Source of the DNA: Aristolochia californica
Lineage: Eukaryota > Streptophyta > Magnoliopsida > Piperales > Aristolochiaceae
NCBI GenBank assembly: GCA_029961685.1
Contig: JARWKL010000013.1
Coordinates: 26,318,922-26,382,921, forward strand
Length of the DNA: 64,000 bases
Direction: 5' to 3'
Of this stretch, positions 45,501 to 56,800 are shown in pieces. Numbering within the stretch: position 1 is the stretch's first letter; every line of letters begins with the position of its first letter. Position numbers and translations under genes: made by a program. The notes beneath the pieces are model-generated. The model saw only the letters and a program-made list of their open reading frames with translations. It made no database searches and had not been told where the DNA came from.

Positions 45501-46900
45501 GATTTTTTCTCCTATAGTGAAGATCACAACCAGCAGGTTAGTATTGTCCATGGTTGCTACTGAAGAGTTATTTCTTGAGCAGTTAGATGTGAAGACAACC
45601 TTTCTTCATGGAGACCTTGAAGAAGACATCTATATGCGCCGACCTGAGGGGTTTACAGTACAGGGACAGGAAGGTTCAGTTTGCAGATTGAAGAAGAGTT
45701 TGTATGGCCTGAAGCAAGCTCCTAGACAGTGGTACAAGAAATTTTACAGTTTTATGTGTAGTGTTGGGTACATCAGATGTCAGGCAGATCACTGTTGCTA
45801 TGTCAGGTATTTTGACAATTCTTACATTATTCTATTACTGTATGTGGATGACATGCTTATTGCAGGGGCTAGTATTGATGAGATCAATAATCTGAAGAAG
45901 CAGATGTCAGAGCACTTTGCAATGAAGGATTTGGGAGTTGCGAAGCAAATCCTTTGTATGAGAATTGTCAGAGACAGAGTCAAAGGCATGTTGAGACTCT
46001 CGCAGGCTAAGTATGTGAAAAAGGTACTCAACAGGTTCAATATGGACAAGGCCAAATCAGTTGGCACACCCTTGGGCAGTCACTTTAGACTCAGCAAGGA
46101 TCAGTTACCCAAGTCAGAGAAGGAACAAGATTACATGAGTAAGGTTCCTTATGCCTCAGCCATTGGTTCACTTATGTATGCTATGGTTTGCACTAGACCA
46201 GATATTGCCCATGCAGTGGGAGTTGTGTGTAGATGTAGATATATGAGTAACCCAGGAAAACAACATTGGGAAGTAGTGAAGTGGATTTCTAAGGTACCTA
46301 AAAGGACCCTCAGAAATGGGCTTGTGTTTCTCAGGAGAGAGCTTAGAGGTGAGGGGTTATGTTGATGTTGATCTAGGTAGAGATATTGAGAGCAAAAAAA
46401 CGTAGCATAGGGTTTGTTTACACTTTGGGTGGTACTGCAGTTTCATGGGGTTCAAATCTACAGAAAATAGTTTATTTGTTACTACAAAAGCTGAGTACAT
46501 TGCAGTATCAGAAGCTGCAAAGGAAATGATCTGGCTACAGAGCTTCTTAGAGGAATTGGGCAAAAGGAATCAGACGGGTACTCTCTACAGCGATAGTTAG
46601 AGTGTCATATTCATTGCCAAGAACCCAACATTTCATTCCAGGACTAAGCACATTCAGATCATGTATCACTTTATACGATCATTGTTAGATGACGTACAGT
46701 TGGTACTTGAGAAAAATTGTGGAAGTAAAAACCTTGCTGATATGTTGACAAATGGTGTTAAACTTGAGAAACTGAAGTTGTACGCAACTTCAGTTGGTCT
46801 TCTAGCATGAAGACATGAACAGTGAGTTGTAGAGGTGGAGGATATCATGTTTGAGGAAGAGGGCGATGCAATGGGTGTACCAGTCTCCAAGTAGGAGAAT
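42586..46900 (+). pseudogene. Degenerate Copia gag-pol
   Basis: A gag region (43243-43784) reads FDMTKFVGIGNFKLWQRRVK and NKLYLKQKLYGLKMTEG with in-frame stops at NMD* and AAI*. From 43921 the pre-integrase region reads VRHIPELKNNLIFVGQLD, then DLWHCRFG, and the integrase core reads DLVHTDVWGPSP and YYVTFIDDHSRKVWVYFLKH. RT and RNase H run 45.3-46.7 kb: LFLEQLDVKTTFLHGDLEED, LYGLKQAPRQWYKKF, LLYVDDMLIAG, GSLMYAMVCTRPDIAHAVG. The zinc knuckle and protease are missing (deletion at about 43.8-43.9 kb). Frameshifts and stops are scattered (for example at 44514, 45260, 46363). The 5' LTR is absent; 42590-43240 is GC-rich sequence of unclear origin. It ends with PPT-like CAAGTAGGAGAAT before the 3' LTR. 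Confidence 0.9.
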
Positions 46901-47166
46901 TGTTGAGTATTGTGGAGGTTGGCCCACACACCACTAGCAGGACATGGAGGGGATTTTTATTTTTCTTTATTTGTGTTAGTGTGTGCTACACTCAAGGGAA
47001 ATATCAAGCTTCCCTCCCGTAGATATTTCCCCTCTTTAGAACTTACAAAGACGTAGCCGAAAAATAAGGTAAGTCTTGGGACTTACAAAAACAACGAGAT
47101 AGAGTGCCAAAAACAGAGCATCTTGGGAGTGAGATACAGAAAAGGGCTCGACGAGCATCATCGAAA

Positions 47167-47370
47167 GAGACTGGCTCGGATCTCGGTGCTGTCACCGGAA
47201 GAGACCGACTCGGGTTTTGGCACTCTAGCCGAAAGAGACTCACTCGAGTCTTGGCACTATAGCTGAAAGAGACTGGCTCGGGTTTCGGCGCTGTCGCCGG
47301 AAGAGACTGGCTTAGGTTTCAACAATGTCACCGAAAGAGACTGACTCGGGTCTCGATGCTATCACCGGAA
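47167..47370. repeat. 34-bp tandem array 1 in Copia LTR
   Basis: GAGAC anchors recur at 47167, 47201, 47235, 47269, 47303 and 47337, exactly 34 bp apart. Units read GAGACTGGCTCGGGTTTCGG with GCTGTCACCGGAA-type ends and moderate divergence. It is in the likely U3 enhancer region. Confidence 0.92.
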
Positions 47371-47379
47371 CAGGAAAGG

Positions 47380-47690
47380 CGTCCCGGTGTTGCTGGTAGA
47401 GGCAGAAAGGAGGCATTCTAGTGCTTTTGGTAGAGGCAGCAAGAGTCGTTTCGATGCTACTAGTAAAGGCAGTAGGGAGGCGTTCCGGTGCTACTGGTAG
47501 AGGCAGTAGGGAGGCGTTCCAGTGCTGCTGGTAGTGGCAGCAGGCTTTCCGGTGATGCTACTGGTGGAAGTAGCAAGGAGGCGTTTCGGTGATGTTGCTG
47601 GTAGAGGCAACAAGGAGGCGTTTCGATGATGCTGTTGGTAGAGGCAGCAGGGAGGCATTCCAGTGCTGCTGGTAGAGGCAATAGGGAGAG
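47380..47690. repeat. 34-37-bp tandem array 2 in Copia LTR
   Basis: GGTAGAGGCA-type anchors recur at about 47395, 47429, 47462, 47496, 47530, 47563, 47600, 47637 and 47671. Units read GTGCTGCTGGTAGAGGCAGC then AGGGAGGCGTTCC. The sequence differs from array 1 but the period is the same, and the arrays are adjacent. Confidence 0.9.
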
Positions 47691-47932
47691 GTGATTCTGC
47701 GTCGTTCTAGAAGAGAGACTCTCGGCACCCGTCACTGCTATTACAGAGAACTCTTTGGACTTGTTGTAACGGTGAGATTGTGTACTATTGTAAGTATAAA
47801 CCTTATCGATATTCCTCAAGTAATAAAATCTTTTGTAGCTCCCGTGGACGTATGCAATTTGTCGAACCATGTAAATCTTTGTGTCGTGCGTGGTTACCTA
47901 TTACCTTATTGTCATCATCGTTTTACCTAACA

Positions 47933-48353
47933 ACTGGTATCAAAGCCGAGCCGGAAGAAAGGAGGCCTCTCACCATCGCGAAACGTGATGCCACTGCCGT
48001 AAGAGGTAAGCTTGGGACTCAGCGCCGTGAGAGAAACGGGGTACTCTCTCTTGGGATTTTGTATCTATGCTTGTGTGTGCTGCAGGAAGACGATGCAGTG
48101 AGCTTCAGTCTCGCCAGGAAGAGGAAGTAGTGAGCTTCGGGACTCGACGTTGGTAGAGAAGCTCTCGATACTGTAACACAGAAACATTGTGTGACTCGTT
48201 GATGCTTGTTCCTATTTTGTATTGTGATTCCTCAAAGATTTGAAATAAAATCCTCTGCAGCTCCCATGGACGTAGGCAATTTGCCGAACCACATAAATTT
48301 TGTGTCGTGCGTGATTACTTGTTACTTTGTTGTCATCCGATTTTTTCATAACA
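47933..48353 (+). mobile_element. PBS, short leader and truncated second LTR end
   Basis: After the primer-binding site comes about 190 bp of leader, then from about 48130 a diverged copy of the LTR 3' end (CTCCCATGGACGTAGGCAAT, TTTGTGTCGTGCGTG, ending TTCATAACA at 48353). This is a second, truncated LTR of the same family. Nearly all internal sequence between the two is gone. Confidence 0.7.
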
Positions 48354-48475
48354 AACCTTAATCAATGTATCTCTTAAAGGAGTTGCATCTGAAATGATTG
48401 ATTACAAATATCAATAAGTATGTAGTTAAGTTTTGTTATCATCAAAATATAGATGCAGGTCAACCTAGGTCAACA
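48354..48475 (-). mobile_element. Sirevirus-type 3' LTR, proximal part with adjacent PPT
   Basis: On the minus strand the LTR begins TGTTGACCTAGGTTGACC at 48475, preceded by the purine tract AAAAAAGGGGGAGAT (plus-strand 48476-48490), a standard Sirevirus-like PPT. It is cut at 48354 by the Copia tail and resumes at about 42585. Confidence 0.8.
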
Positions 48476-48490
48476 ATCTCCCCCTTTTTT

Positions 48491-50970
48491 ATGATAACAA
48501 AACCTAATTTCATAAAACTAAAGTACAATATCACAAAAGTGTGTAGGATTACTCCCCCAGAATTTATGCATGAAATTTTGAGTTTAAGTTTAGTTAATTT
48601 TTCTCCCCCTTTTTATCATAAAGTAATTTTTTTTGCAATTTTGAGATGCACACTAAAGAGTGGCTCAAGGCTATTTCATTCCATATACGTGTATGAGTAT
48701 GAGCAAAAAACTACCTTAAAAATATATAAGTAGTACAAAAGAAAAGTCAATCCTAGTCACGAATGCTGACAGGAAAGAGGGAGTAGTGCTTGGTCGGTGG
48801 TGGTGGTGGAGGCTGATGGGATAGAGAAATGAAGTTGATCATTGACTGAAGGAGGTTTTAAAACTCTTATTGCCCTACTTTGAGTTTCACTTGGGCAAAT
48901 AGAATATGGATGAGTGTTTCCTTCATGCCTAAGATATTGTCATCAATCTGCACGAGACGATCTAAGCTAGTGGAGTTGACATTCCTCTTTACAAAATGAT
49001 ATTGGTATGCATCTTCTCTATCTAGACTAGTCTCATCTCCAAAATATTCATCGATTGATTTTCCTTGTTAGATCTCCCATTTGCCTCTGTTTTTGGCAAA
49101 CCCAAATTTCCTCACCTTCAACTCACAAATAGGCATCTTCTTGGTGACTAAAAAGATCTCCTTTTGCTCGAGGTTAATACTATGGTGTTCCAAGATCGTG
49201 GTGATAACTTGGCCAAAGGGGAGGCCATCTGCTTGAATGTTATTTGCTATGTCAGACATCTGTAGGAACATGGAAAGGGGAAAATCCAGAGGGATCTAAT
49301 GGGTAAAGGCCTAGAGCCAAGAAATGCCATAGGTGGTGTGCCGTGTTAAAGTGCCCTTCATTGGATTGAGGATATGTTCACTATCTCCATGAACAATCGA
49401 TGCTCCATGCTAAGATCTTTTATCTTGATCTCGTATGAGTTGCCCATGGTCTACTCAACAATCAAGTTAATTATGTCAGTGATTGATTGAGGATGCTCTT
49501 CTTCCAAATCAATTGGCCAATTTTCCTTAATGTACCGTTTCAACCCATCTTTGGAGGTACCTAGGAGCTCATTGAGTTTTATGGTGGTTAGAGAAATGGA
49601 GGTCTTCTGAATTAAGGATGTGTGCTTCAATTCTCGAGCTCTTCTACCTCAAGGTTGGTGTAAAATACCTTAACTAGATTAGGATAGATAGAAAAGTTTC
49701 ATTCCCGTACAGTGGATTAGTACCCAAAGAGATCATAAAAGGAAGCTACCTCTCATCGGTAGAAAGCAGAGTGGTGCATATTGGTATTGGGTATTGTATC
49801 AGCATACTCAAAATTTGAAATAACACACTATGTGTTGGGTTGTACTGGGATATTTCCACAACATTGACTCTACGAAGATATTTCCACACTGGATAATACA
49901 AAAGATAAAAATGAAAAAAAAATCAACATTTCACTTACAGATCTCAAAGAATGTTCGCCGTTCGGGGATATTTTCAAAAGCCTTTCTAAGAATGAAGGAG
50001 GATTGCTGAAAACAAGCAAGAGTTAGAGCTTTTGTAGGGTTAGGTCGGAGACGGAAAAAAACAGAAGATTAAATAAAAATCTTACCTCATTTTGTCAGAC
50101 TGTCGCTTTTGTCTCATCGGTGAGGAAGAACTTTGGATGAAGAAATAGAAGAGGGAGAAGATAAAAGATAAAGAAATCGCAGACGAAGAAATCATAGACG
50201 AAGAAATCGAAGAGTTTGAGACAGAGAGTGAGGAATTGAAGAGGGAGAGGGAGAACGAGGGACATGAAGACAAAAATCTCCCTTTTCCGATGAATCGTTG
50301 CCTAACGGACAACAATTCTGATCTCTAATCCACGATTTCCACAAGAAAATCGTGTTGCCATGCCAGAGATGGAATGGAAGAGAGTCCTGCGACGCGACTC
50401 TCTTCACGGTCTCGAGACTCACGAAATCCCAAATCCCTTGAATCCCGTCGCTCGTTAAATTAACGAGTCGTCGAGCCGAACCTGGATTCGGTCGAGCTCG
50501 GCTCATTAATTTGAACGAGCTGATCTCGGATCTCGAACTAGGCTCGAGATCTAGGGATACCGAATCGAACTGAGCCGGCACCGAGCCAAGCTCGAGCCGC
50601 TCGTGAGCCGGCTTGGTTTGAAGCCACCCCTATGTGTAAGAGCAGTGACATTGCAGTTGGGGTGAACGGAATTGGTTAGAACGCATCGTTCGATGAAGAG
50701 ATGTGGAGGAGCAGCGGCTTGGGAGTGCATCGACATTGGTAGCGGATGGGAAGAGCATCAACATTGGTAGTGGCTGGGAAAAGCAACGACACTGGTAGCG
50801 GCTGGGAAGAGCAGCGACACTGGTAGCGGTTGGGGCAGACAAAATCAAAGATAACACATCATTTGAGTGGTTCAACTTGGGAGGGTATGGCAGGGAGTGA
50901 ATTATGGGTGAAGATGTAGTGGAAGCAGAATTTTTTTTAGAGGATGGCAGATGCAGAAGATCGATTTCCT
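48491..50970 (-). pseudogene. Sirevirus-like internal remnant
   Basis: The minus-strand frame at 49068-49271 reads LPFGQVITTILEHHSINL, and 49390-49580 reads GLKRYIKENWPIDLEEEHPQ and, after one stop, NSYEIKIKDLSM. This resembles the putative plant transposon domain and matches the remnant at 24.8 kb. No RT or integrase text was found in 48.5-50 kb, so most of the internal region is missing. From about 50.05 kb to 50.97 kb I see no recognisable coding sequence; a repeat of AGCGACACTGGTAGCGG-like words lies at about 50740-50830. Confidence 0.5.
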
Positions 50971-50979
50971 CTGATACCA

Positions 50980-51215
50980 TGTTAGATGTTGAATTGAACT
51001 ACCCATTTACAATTGAGTAAGGGTGGTATTTATACAATGTAGAATAGAGAAAATAAGTTTTACATGATAAATACAACATTGAATAAATCCAATAGGATCT
51101 TATCCAATAATCGAAGGGATTATGCTTATCCCTTATAATGGCATCAATGCATGGTTCTACTCAACACTCATCTTCCATGTATCGTTTGAATGCACGCGTT
51201 TGTTTGTTTTGGTTA
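50980..51215 (-). mobile_element. TRIM-like LTR copy 1
   Basis: Begins TGTTAGATGTTGAATTG and ends TTTGGTTAC. It is nearly identical to 51808-52045. Directly left (50970-50979) is CTCTGATACCA, the complement of the PBS TGGTATCAGAG, so on the minus strand an LTR end is followed by a primer-binding site. Confidence 0.7.
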
Positions 51216-51807
51216 CTGTTGAAATTATGGTTTCAAATATATTATTTATAAAATAAAATTACCATGATTTTATAGGTGTGGGGCCTACTCTAGATGCTTT
51301 GTCATTAGATGTTCAGTCCAAGGAATAATGACCAACACATCCCTCTGTAGAGGTAGATTAATTGGGTGCATTGACTTAGTGAACACATCCCTTGGGAATA
51401 AGGAGATGTATCTTTCTTGAGGGGATGTATCTCTCCTTAGAGGATGTATCTCTCCGAAGAAGATGTATCCTTATGAATAGTGATTAGTGTCACACCCTTT
51501 GGAAATCTATGAATTCCTCCATGGTCTTATAAGTGAAGCTAATGCTATTTGCACACCCAATCTCGCTGAACTGGAGCAAACTTATCACTTGTAAATGAAT
51601 TATCAAAGATTATCTTGTGCACTTCAAGTTTTATTTATATTCTTCAAGATAAAAGGTACGCTCTCTTTATTCTTCTTATTTCAATTCTATGATTTATGTA
51701 TGGTTCTCATGATAATGAGAATTATGGAGGATTTAATATCTATTTCTATGATGTTTATTTTATTATTATTAGATATCAAGTCTAACGATCAATTTGCTCT
51801 GATACCA
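51216..51807. other. 592-bp segment between the two TRIM-like LTRs
   Basis: No coding similarity. It contains four GATGTATC(T/C) words at about 51406-51470. The right end carries GCTCTGATACCA, the PBS complement of LTR copy 2. No polypurine tract was seen next to copy 1, which would be expected if both were LTRs of one complete element. Confidence 0.5.
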
Positions 51808-52045
51808 TGTTAGATGTTGAATTGAACTACCCATTTACAATTGAGTAAGGGTGGTATTTATACAATTTACAATAGAGAAAATAAGTTTTACATGATAAAT
51901 GCAGCATTGAATAAATCCAATAGGATCTTATCCAATAACTGAAGGGATTATACTTATCCCTTATAATGGCATTAATGCATGGTTCTACTCAACACTCATC
52001 TTCCATGTATCGTTTGAATGCATGCGCTCGTTTGTTTTAGTTACA
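51808..52045 (-). mobile_element. TRIM-like LTR copy 2
   Basis: 238 bp, TGTTAGATG...AGTTACA (TG...CA), about 95% like copy 1 by eye. It is preceded on the left by GCTCTGATACCA (51796-51807), an exact complement of the plant tRNA-iMet primer-binding consensus. This fixes minus orientation. Confidence 0.75.
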
Positions 52046-52613
52046 AACTTCAAACCATTTTCAATCAATCATCTTTTTTAGCTGCTACAATCCCTCCATC
52101 AGGGAGGCCAAAAATTTTCCTATCGCTGGACTGTTCCTCTTTCTCCTCCATGTAGGTTTTCTTCATATCATGAACTTCTAAATAACATAAATGAAATTCA
52201 TGAACTCAAAATCGTGCCTCCTATCATGGCATCAATTTCTGACAAATAGAGAACGACAAACAGAGAACAGAGTTGTCTCATCTATCGCAGAGGCTCGTCG
52301 ATGGCAATGTCTAGGCATGCCTCTGTGGACCAGACCCTTTCTTAAAATTCATCATTTCCATAAAAGGAGACAACCAAGCGACGGGTCATTGCTGGCAACC
52401 ACCCTTTAAGGGAAACCACCAAGCTACTGGTCATTTATGTGACGGTTAGAGAACCGTCTAACACTCCACACTCCACCTCTTCAAAACTTCCGTAGAAAAC
52501 GATAAGAATATTAATTACTACTTACTTTGCTTATTAACTGAATTTAGATGCTGAATTGACGTATTAGCATCAGATTCCGCAACGTAAAAAATCCGTGTTT
52601 AGACAGTCCGAGA
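52046..52613. other. No feature recognised
   Basis: Short stretch between the TRIM-like repeat and the TIR element. The small open frame at 52191-52409 is not similar to anything I recognise. Confidence 0.4.
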
Positions 52614-54344
52614 TGAAAACAATGACGACCTCAACTTATTTGCAAAACTACCGAACTTTGACTGGTCCACTGTACATGTGGACAGTCAAAGGCGACAAGT
52701 AAGCTTTGACTGCTTACGCATCGCTACGTCATCAATGGGATACTGTAGATTAACACATAGTCTGCCACGTCAGTATAGTTGACACGTATTCTGCCACGTC
52801 ATTACATGATAAAATTTTGAATAAATTTTTTAAAAATCAAATACATTTTTTATTACCTTATATGTAAAATAATAAATTATTAAATTTTTAATAAACAATT
52901 AAAAAATTAACTCTTACTTATTTAACACCATTTAATATCAATTAAAATATTTATTAATTAAAAAAATTCGTTACACTTTTTATTTCTTCATATTTTAAAA
53001 AATAAAATAAAATAAGTAAATTAATTAGATTTAAAATATTTATAAATTAAAAAAATATTAAAAGTTATTTTAGAGTTTAAAAATACAATTTATTTGTTAT
53101 CACTTTTTTAAAAAATAATAATAATTACAAATTTTAAATATTTATAAATAGAAAAAATCTAACTCTTACCCATTTAGTATGGATTTAAAATATTTATAAA
53201 TTTAAAAAATCTTACTCTTAAGTCTTACCCATATATTATCTATTTAAAATATTTAAAATTTTTAAAAAATATACAAAAAAGTTATTTTAGAGTTTAAAAA
53301 TACAATTTATTTGTATAATTTTTATCACCGTATTTAAAAAACAATAATATTTAAAATTTTTAAATATTTATAAATAGAAATAATCTAACTCTTACCCATT
53401 TACTATGGATTTAAAATATTTATAAATAGAAAAAAATTTACTTTTAAGTCTTACCCATATATTATCCATTTAAAATATTTATAAATACAAAAAAATTTAC
53501 TCTTAATTCTTACCCATATATTATCCATTTAAAATATTTATAAATTAAAAAATATACAGAAAAATTGTTTTAGTGTTTAAAAATATAATTTATTTGTATA
53601 CTTTTTATCACCTTATTTAAAATAATAAATTTTTAAAAAATATATTATTTAATTAAAAATCTTACAAAACTTTACAATAATTTTAATTTGGTAGAAATTT
53701 CATTAACATAAAATCAGAAATTAAACAGTAAATAAAAAAAATACAGTAATTAAACACCTAAATTCAAATCAATATTATAATTAAATACAATAATTAGATT
53801 CAATTAACAAAAACCTAAAAATCACCCTCCTTAATCGGCTTCTGAAATTCAAATTCGGGTTTGGAGGGTGAGTTGGGCTTCAGTTTTGAGAGCAGGGGCG
53901 GCAAGAGGATGAACAGATGGGAACGAAGAAGAAGAACGAGAGATGAGGCTGAGACGAAGAGAGAGTAGTTGAGAGGGGGGCGTCGAGGGCGAGGCCGAGG
54001 GCTAGGCTGAGTGGCGGCAGCAGGAACGAGGGCGAGAGGAGAGGAGAAAGATCGAGGAAGGAACATTAGAACGAAAAAAATATAACGAAGGGCTTACGTG
54101 GAGTGAACTAACGTGGCGAGAGATGACGGGGCAATGAGGGAAATTGATAATGACGTGTCAGATGATATGTGTGGAAAAATAATGACACGGCATCCCATGT
54201 GTTCAACTACCATACCGTACTGATGAGGTGTTGACATGTAAGCGGTCAAAGCTTATGTGTCACCTTTGACTGTCCACATGTACAGTGGACCAGTCAGTTT
54301 TACAAGTCAGTTTTACAAATAAGTTGAAATCCTAGTTGTTTTCG
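52614..54344. mobile_element. Long-TIR DNA transposon (MULE-like), non-autonomous
   Basis: The left end (GAAAACAATGACG, CAACTTATTTGCAAAACT, ACTGGTCCACTGTACATGTG, GACAGTCAAAGG, AAGCTTTGAC) reappears inverted at 54160-54344 in the same order. It has long terminal inverted repeats of about 100-150 bp, including CATGTGGACAGTCAAAGG on both sides. Outer borders and target duplication are unclear, so the superfamily (Mutator-like) is a guess. The interior is AT-rich with a GC-rich, arginine-coding block (53.82-54.07 kb). No transposase is seen. Confidence 0.65.
53090..53640. repeat. AT-rich degenerate tandem repeats inside the TIR element
   Basis: Words such as CTCTTACCCATTTA(G/C)TATGG, TTTAAAATATTTATAAAT and AGAGTTTAAAAATACAATTT recur in order several times. 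Spacing is irregular, around 65-75 bp for the ACCCAT words. Confidence 0.65.
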
Positions 54345-56660
54345 TAAATAAGTTTTTTCAAATTGATAAAATTCCCTTGTTTTTTCTGTTTCCTATGTTG
54401 ACGGGAATGAATGTCCTTTAAACGTTTCAACGTACTTGATGTTTCTGCTTCCTTCAGAATAGTCGATTCCGACGTACCATTAATAGCTTCACGAAGAACA
54501 GTTTCGAAGCATCATTCGTTCGTTGATGCGGAAGCCGGTGGAGAGGTGGTGAATCTGGGGACAGCCTGTTCTGGTTTGATTGATTTCGGTACCAGTCTGG
54601 GTAAGCTGATCTCTCTTGTGTACTCGGACAAGTCACTAACTTGACGTCTGCTTCTTATAGACGTGTCGAGTTTTGGTTACCGATGGAAGTGGCGTAAATA
54701 CAAACGGCAGAGAAGATGTGTCCGGGACGGAATCGACGCCGCCATTTTTCGTCAAGTGACTTTCCAGTTGCAGCGTGTTCGGTGGCAGCCCTGTCTGCGA
54801 CTGAGTAACAGACATTCCTGAAAGGTTTATTTGTTGCAATTCTCATCTTAGTTTTATGTAATGGGTCAATTTCCAGGAATGAAAACCCATTACGATTCAT
54901 TGTAAAGAGGATCGACTGCCATCAAAAAGATAAATGTCAATCTGACATTGGTAGAAATCGGAGATTTCTCAATCTGATTAATCACGAAGACTCGAAATGG
55001 ACTCACAGTGCAGCAAATTGGAGATACTTCTTAGGCCACAACCCTGGCGGTCTGACGGTGGAAGCCTATGTCTTTGACTGGAGAAAGTTATTGCGTCCAT
55101 GTCTACAGCCTACGACACGATAAGGGGATCTTTCAGCGTTCAGCCGACGAAGAAAAGCGAAAGAGTCTCTGCACCAGTTGTACTGATAAAGGATTTTAAT
55201 CTCTTTTTTGGGGTTTACGATACCCATTTCTTGATACTCAACTACTTCCGCGGATCAAACGAATCGAGATTGTGGAGAATTTGAACAGATGGAATTTGAT
55301 TGTTTATGCAGGGTAGTCGAGGCTGCAGTTTTCCGAAGCAAACGTAGGAATGATATAAAATGATTAACATTGTTTGAATTGTTTTTTGTCGTTTCATGTT
55401 CCGGTTCTATGAAGCTATAATTACAAGCAACGTTCAATCTCTGTGTTGAATCTTTGAGACAGAGAGATGTGTTGACCTTCCAATAACAAACTGGAGCGAA
55501 TTCCTGTGTAGAAACTCCACACGATAAGCAACACAGTTCGGATACTTCAGCTTTGGAATCATCCAGCTACTTTTCGTTAGACATCTCTCCGTGTTCGACA
55601 AGTCGGAGAGTGATCAATCTTCCTGAAAGATCACTTTCAGTTGATCTCTTTTTACCAAGTTGCAGAGAGACGATGTCTGTTCCATGAGAATTTAACCCAA
55701 TGGGAACTGTAACCAGGAGACTGGAAACTTTTATGGGTGAAGCGGCAAGTATGACCAAAGCAGTGTCGTTTGTGATCTTCCCTTCATCAGTTAGTGGACT
55801 TGTTTGACAATATGCCCCGTTGCCTTCGACTATCAATGGAGTGCCATGACCGTCCTTCATCAGGGCTGCACGAGGACGCTTTTGAAAGCTCTGATATGGT
55901 CCCGTGGCCGACGAGGGAAGACAAAGCCAAGACGGACTTCTTCAAAATCGCCACAGCACACAGATTCGTGCTTTTGTCTTCTACCCATCTCTTCAGAGAG
56001 CAAATCAAGAATAACAGACGACTTGAAGGGTCCTTTCGGTTCCCAGACACAAAACGTTTATCTGGCCCTGGACCCCTACCAACTCCATTTTCTGAGGTTG
56101 GAGGATGTTGAGCCAGTCAATCAAGATGAACTGGAGCAAAATAAAAAAGCCGCCCAGAACTCCCATCTTTGGTTATCAAAAAATGTATAAAAGGCTTCGC
56201 ATAACCCAATTCTTTTCAAGCTCGTCGACGCATGGGCGTTTGAATCATACCCAGAAGAGGTCCTTCGCGTTTTACAATCATCTCTCTTGCCCAGCTATCA
56301 CAGACGACGGATAGCGAGAGAGTTTACTCTCTGTGTATGTGGATTTTCCGTCACTTTTGACTCAGATTATTCTCTGGGATCTCGAGCAGGGCCAGGATTT
56401 TAAAATCGGGGCGAACCCGAAGAGCACACCAGTCTGATGTTTTACGGGATCAGTTTCAAGGTTTTGAAGGAGAGTGAGATAATCGGGAGAGTTGAGAGGA
56501 TCGATTAGGAGAGGAAGTGGGAATCTGCTCGATTTTTGGATGCAGGCCGGGGGACGTCGCGTTCGATGATCGTCGAGAGGAAGCGTCCAAGAGACCTAAT
56601 GAGCAGAATGTCAGACTAAAATCTTTCTCTCTCCTCCTCGAAAGCCAAGCCGTCCTCCAG
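54345..56660. other. No gene recognised; upstream of the MATE gene
   Basis: Base composition is more balanced than in the surrounding repeats and there are several 60-130-codon frames on both strands, but none carries a domain I recognise. The right 300-400 bp is presumably the MATE promoter. A processed or decayed gene here cannot be excluded. Confidence 0.3.
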
Positions 56661-56663
56661 AGA

Positions 56664-56675
56664 TCTATTTAAAAA
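56664..56675 (+). promoter_or_regulatory. Candidate TATA box of the MATE gene
   Basis: TCTATTTAAAAA lies about 135 bp upstream of the ATG at 56801, followed by a C/T-rich leader (CCTCCTCCCTCCTCC-like), typical of plant 5' UTRs. Position and composition fit; there is no direct evidence of transcription. Confidence 0.45.
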
Positions 56676-56800
56676 GGATTCATTGGCCATCGCTTCCTTA
56701 CCTAAATCGCTCCTCCACCCTTTTATTCACCTTTTAGTTACGACTGCCCCTTCCCCCTCCTCCCTCCTCCGCCCCCCTACCCGACCTAGGCCGCGACACC

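Larger units (their letters stand above)
46901..47932 (+). mobile_element. Copia LTR followed by a primer-binding site
   Basis: 1,032 bp, TGTTGAGTATTG to TTTTACCTAACA, ending in TG...CA. The PPT lies directly to its left, as for a 3' LTR. Yet immediately to its right (47935) is TGGTATCAAAGCC, a tRNA-iMet primer-binding site, as for a 5' LTR. It carries two 34-bp-period arrays in the U3 part and a U5 hairpin motif GTGGACGTATG...CCGAACCA-like near 47845, with an AATAAAAT poly(A) signal near 47823. Confidence 0.8.
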
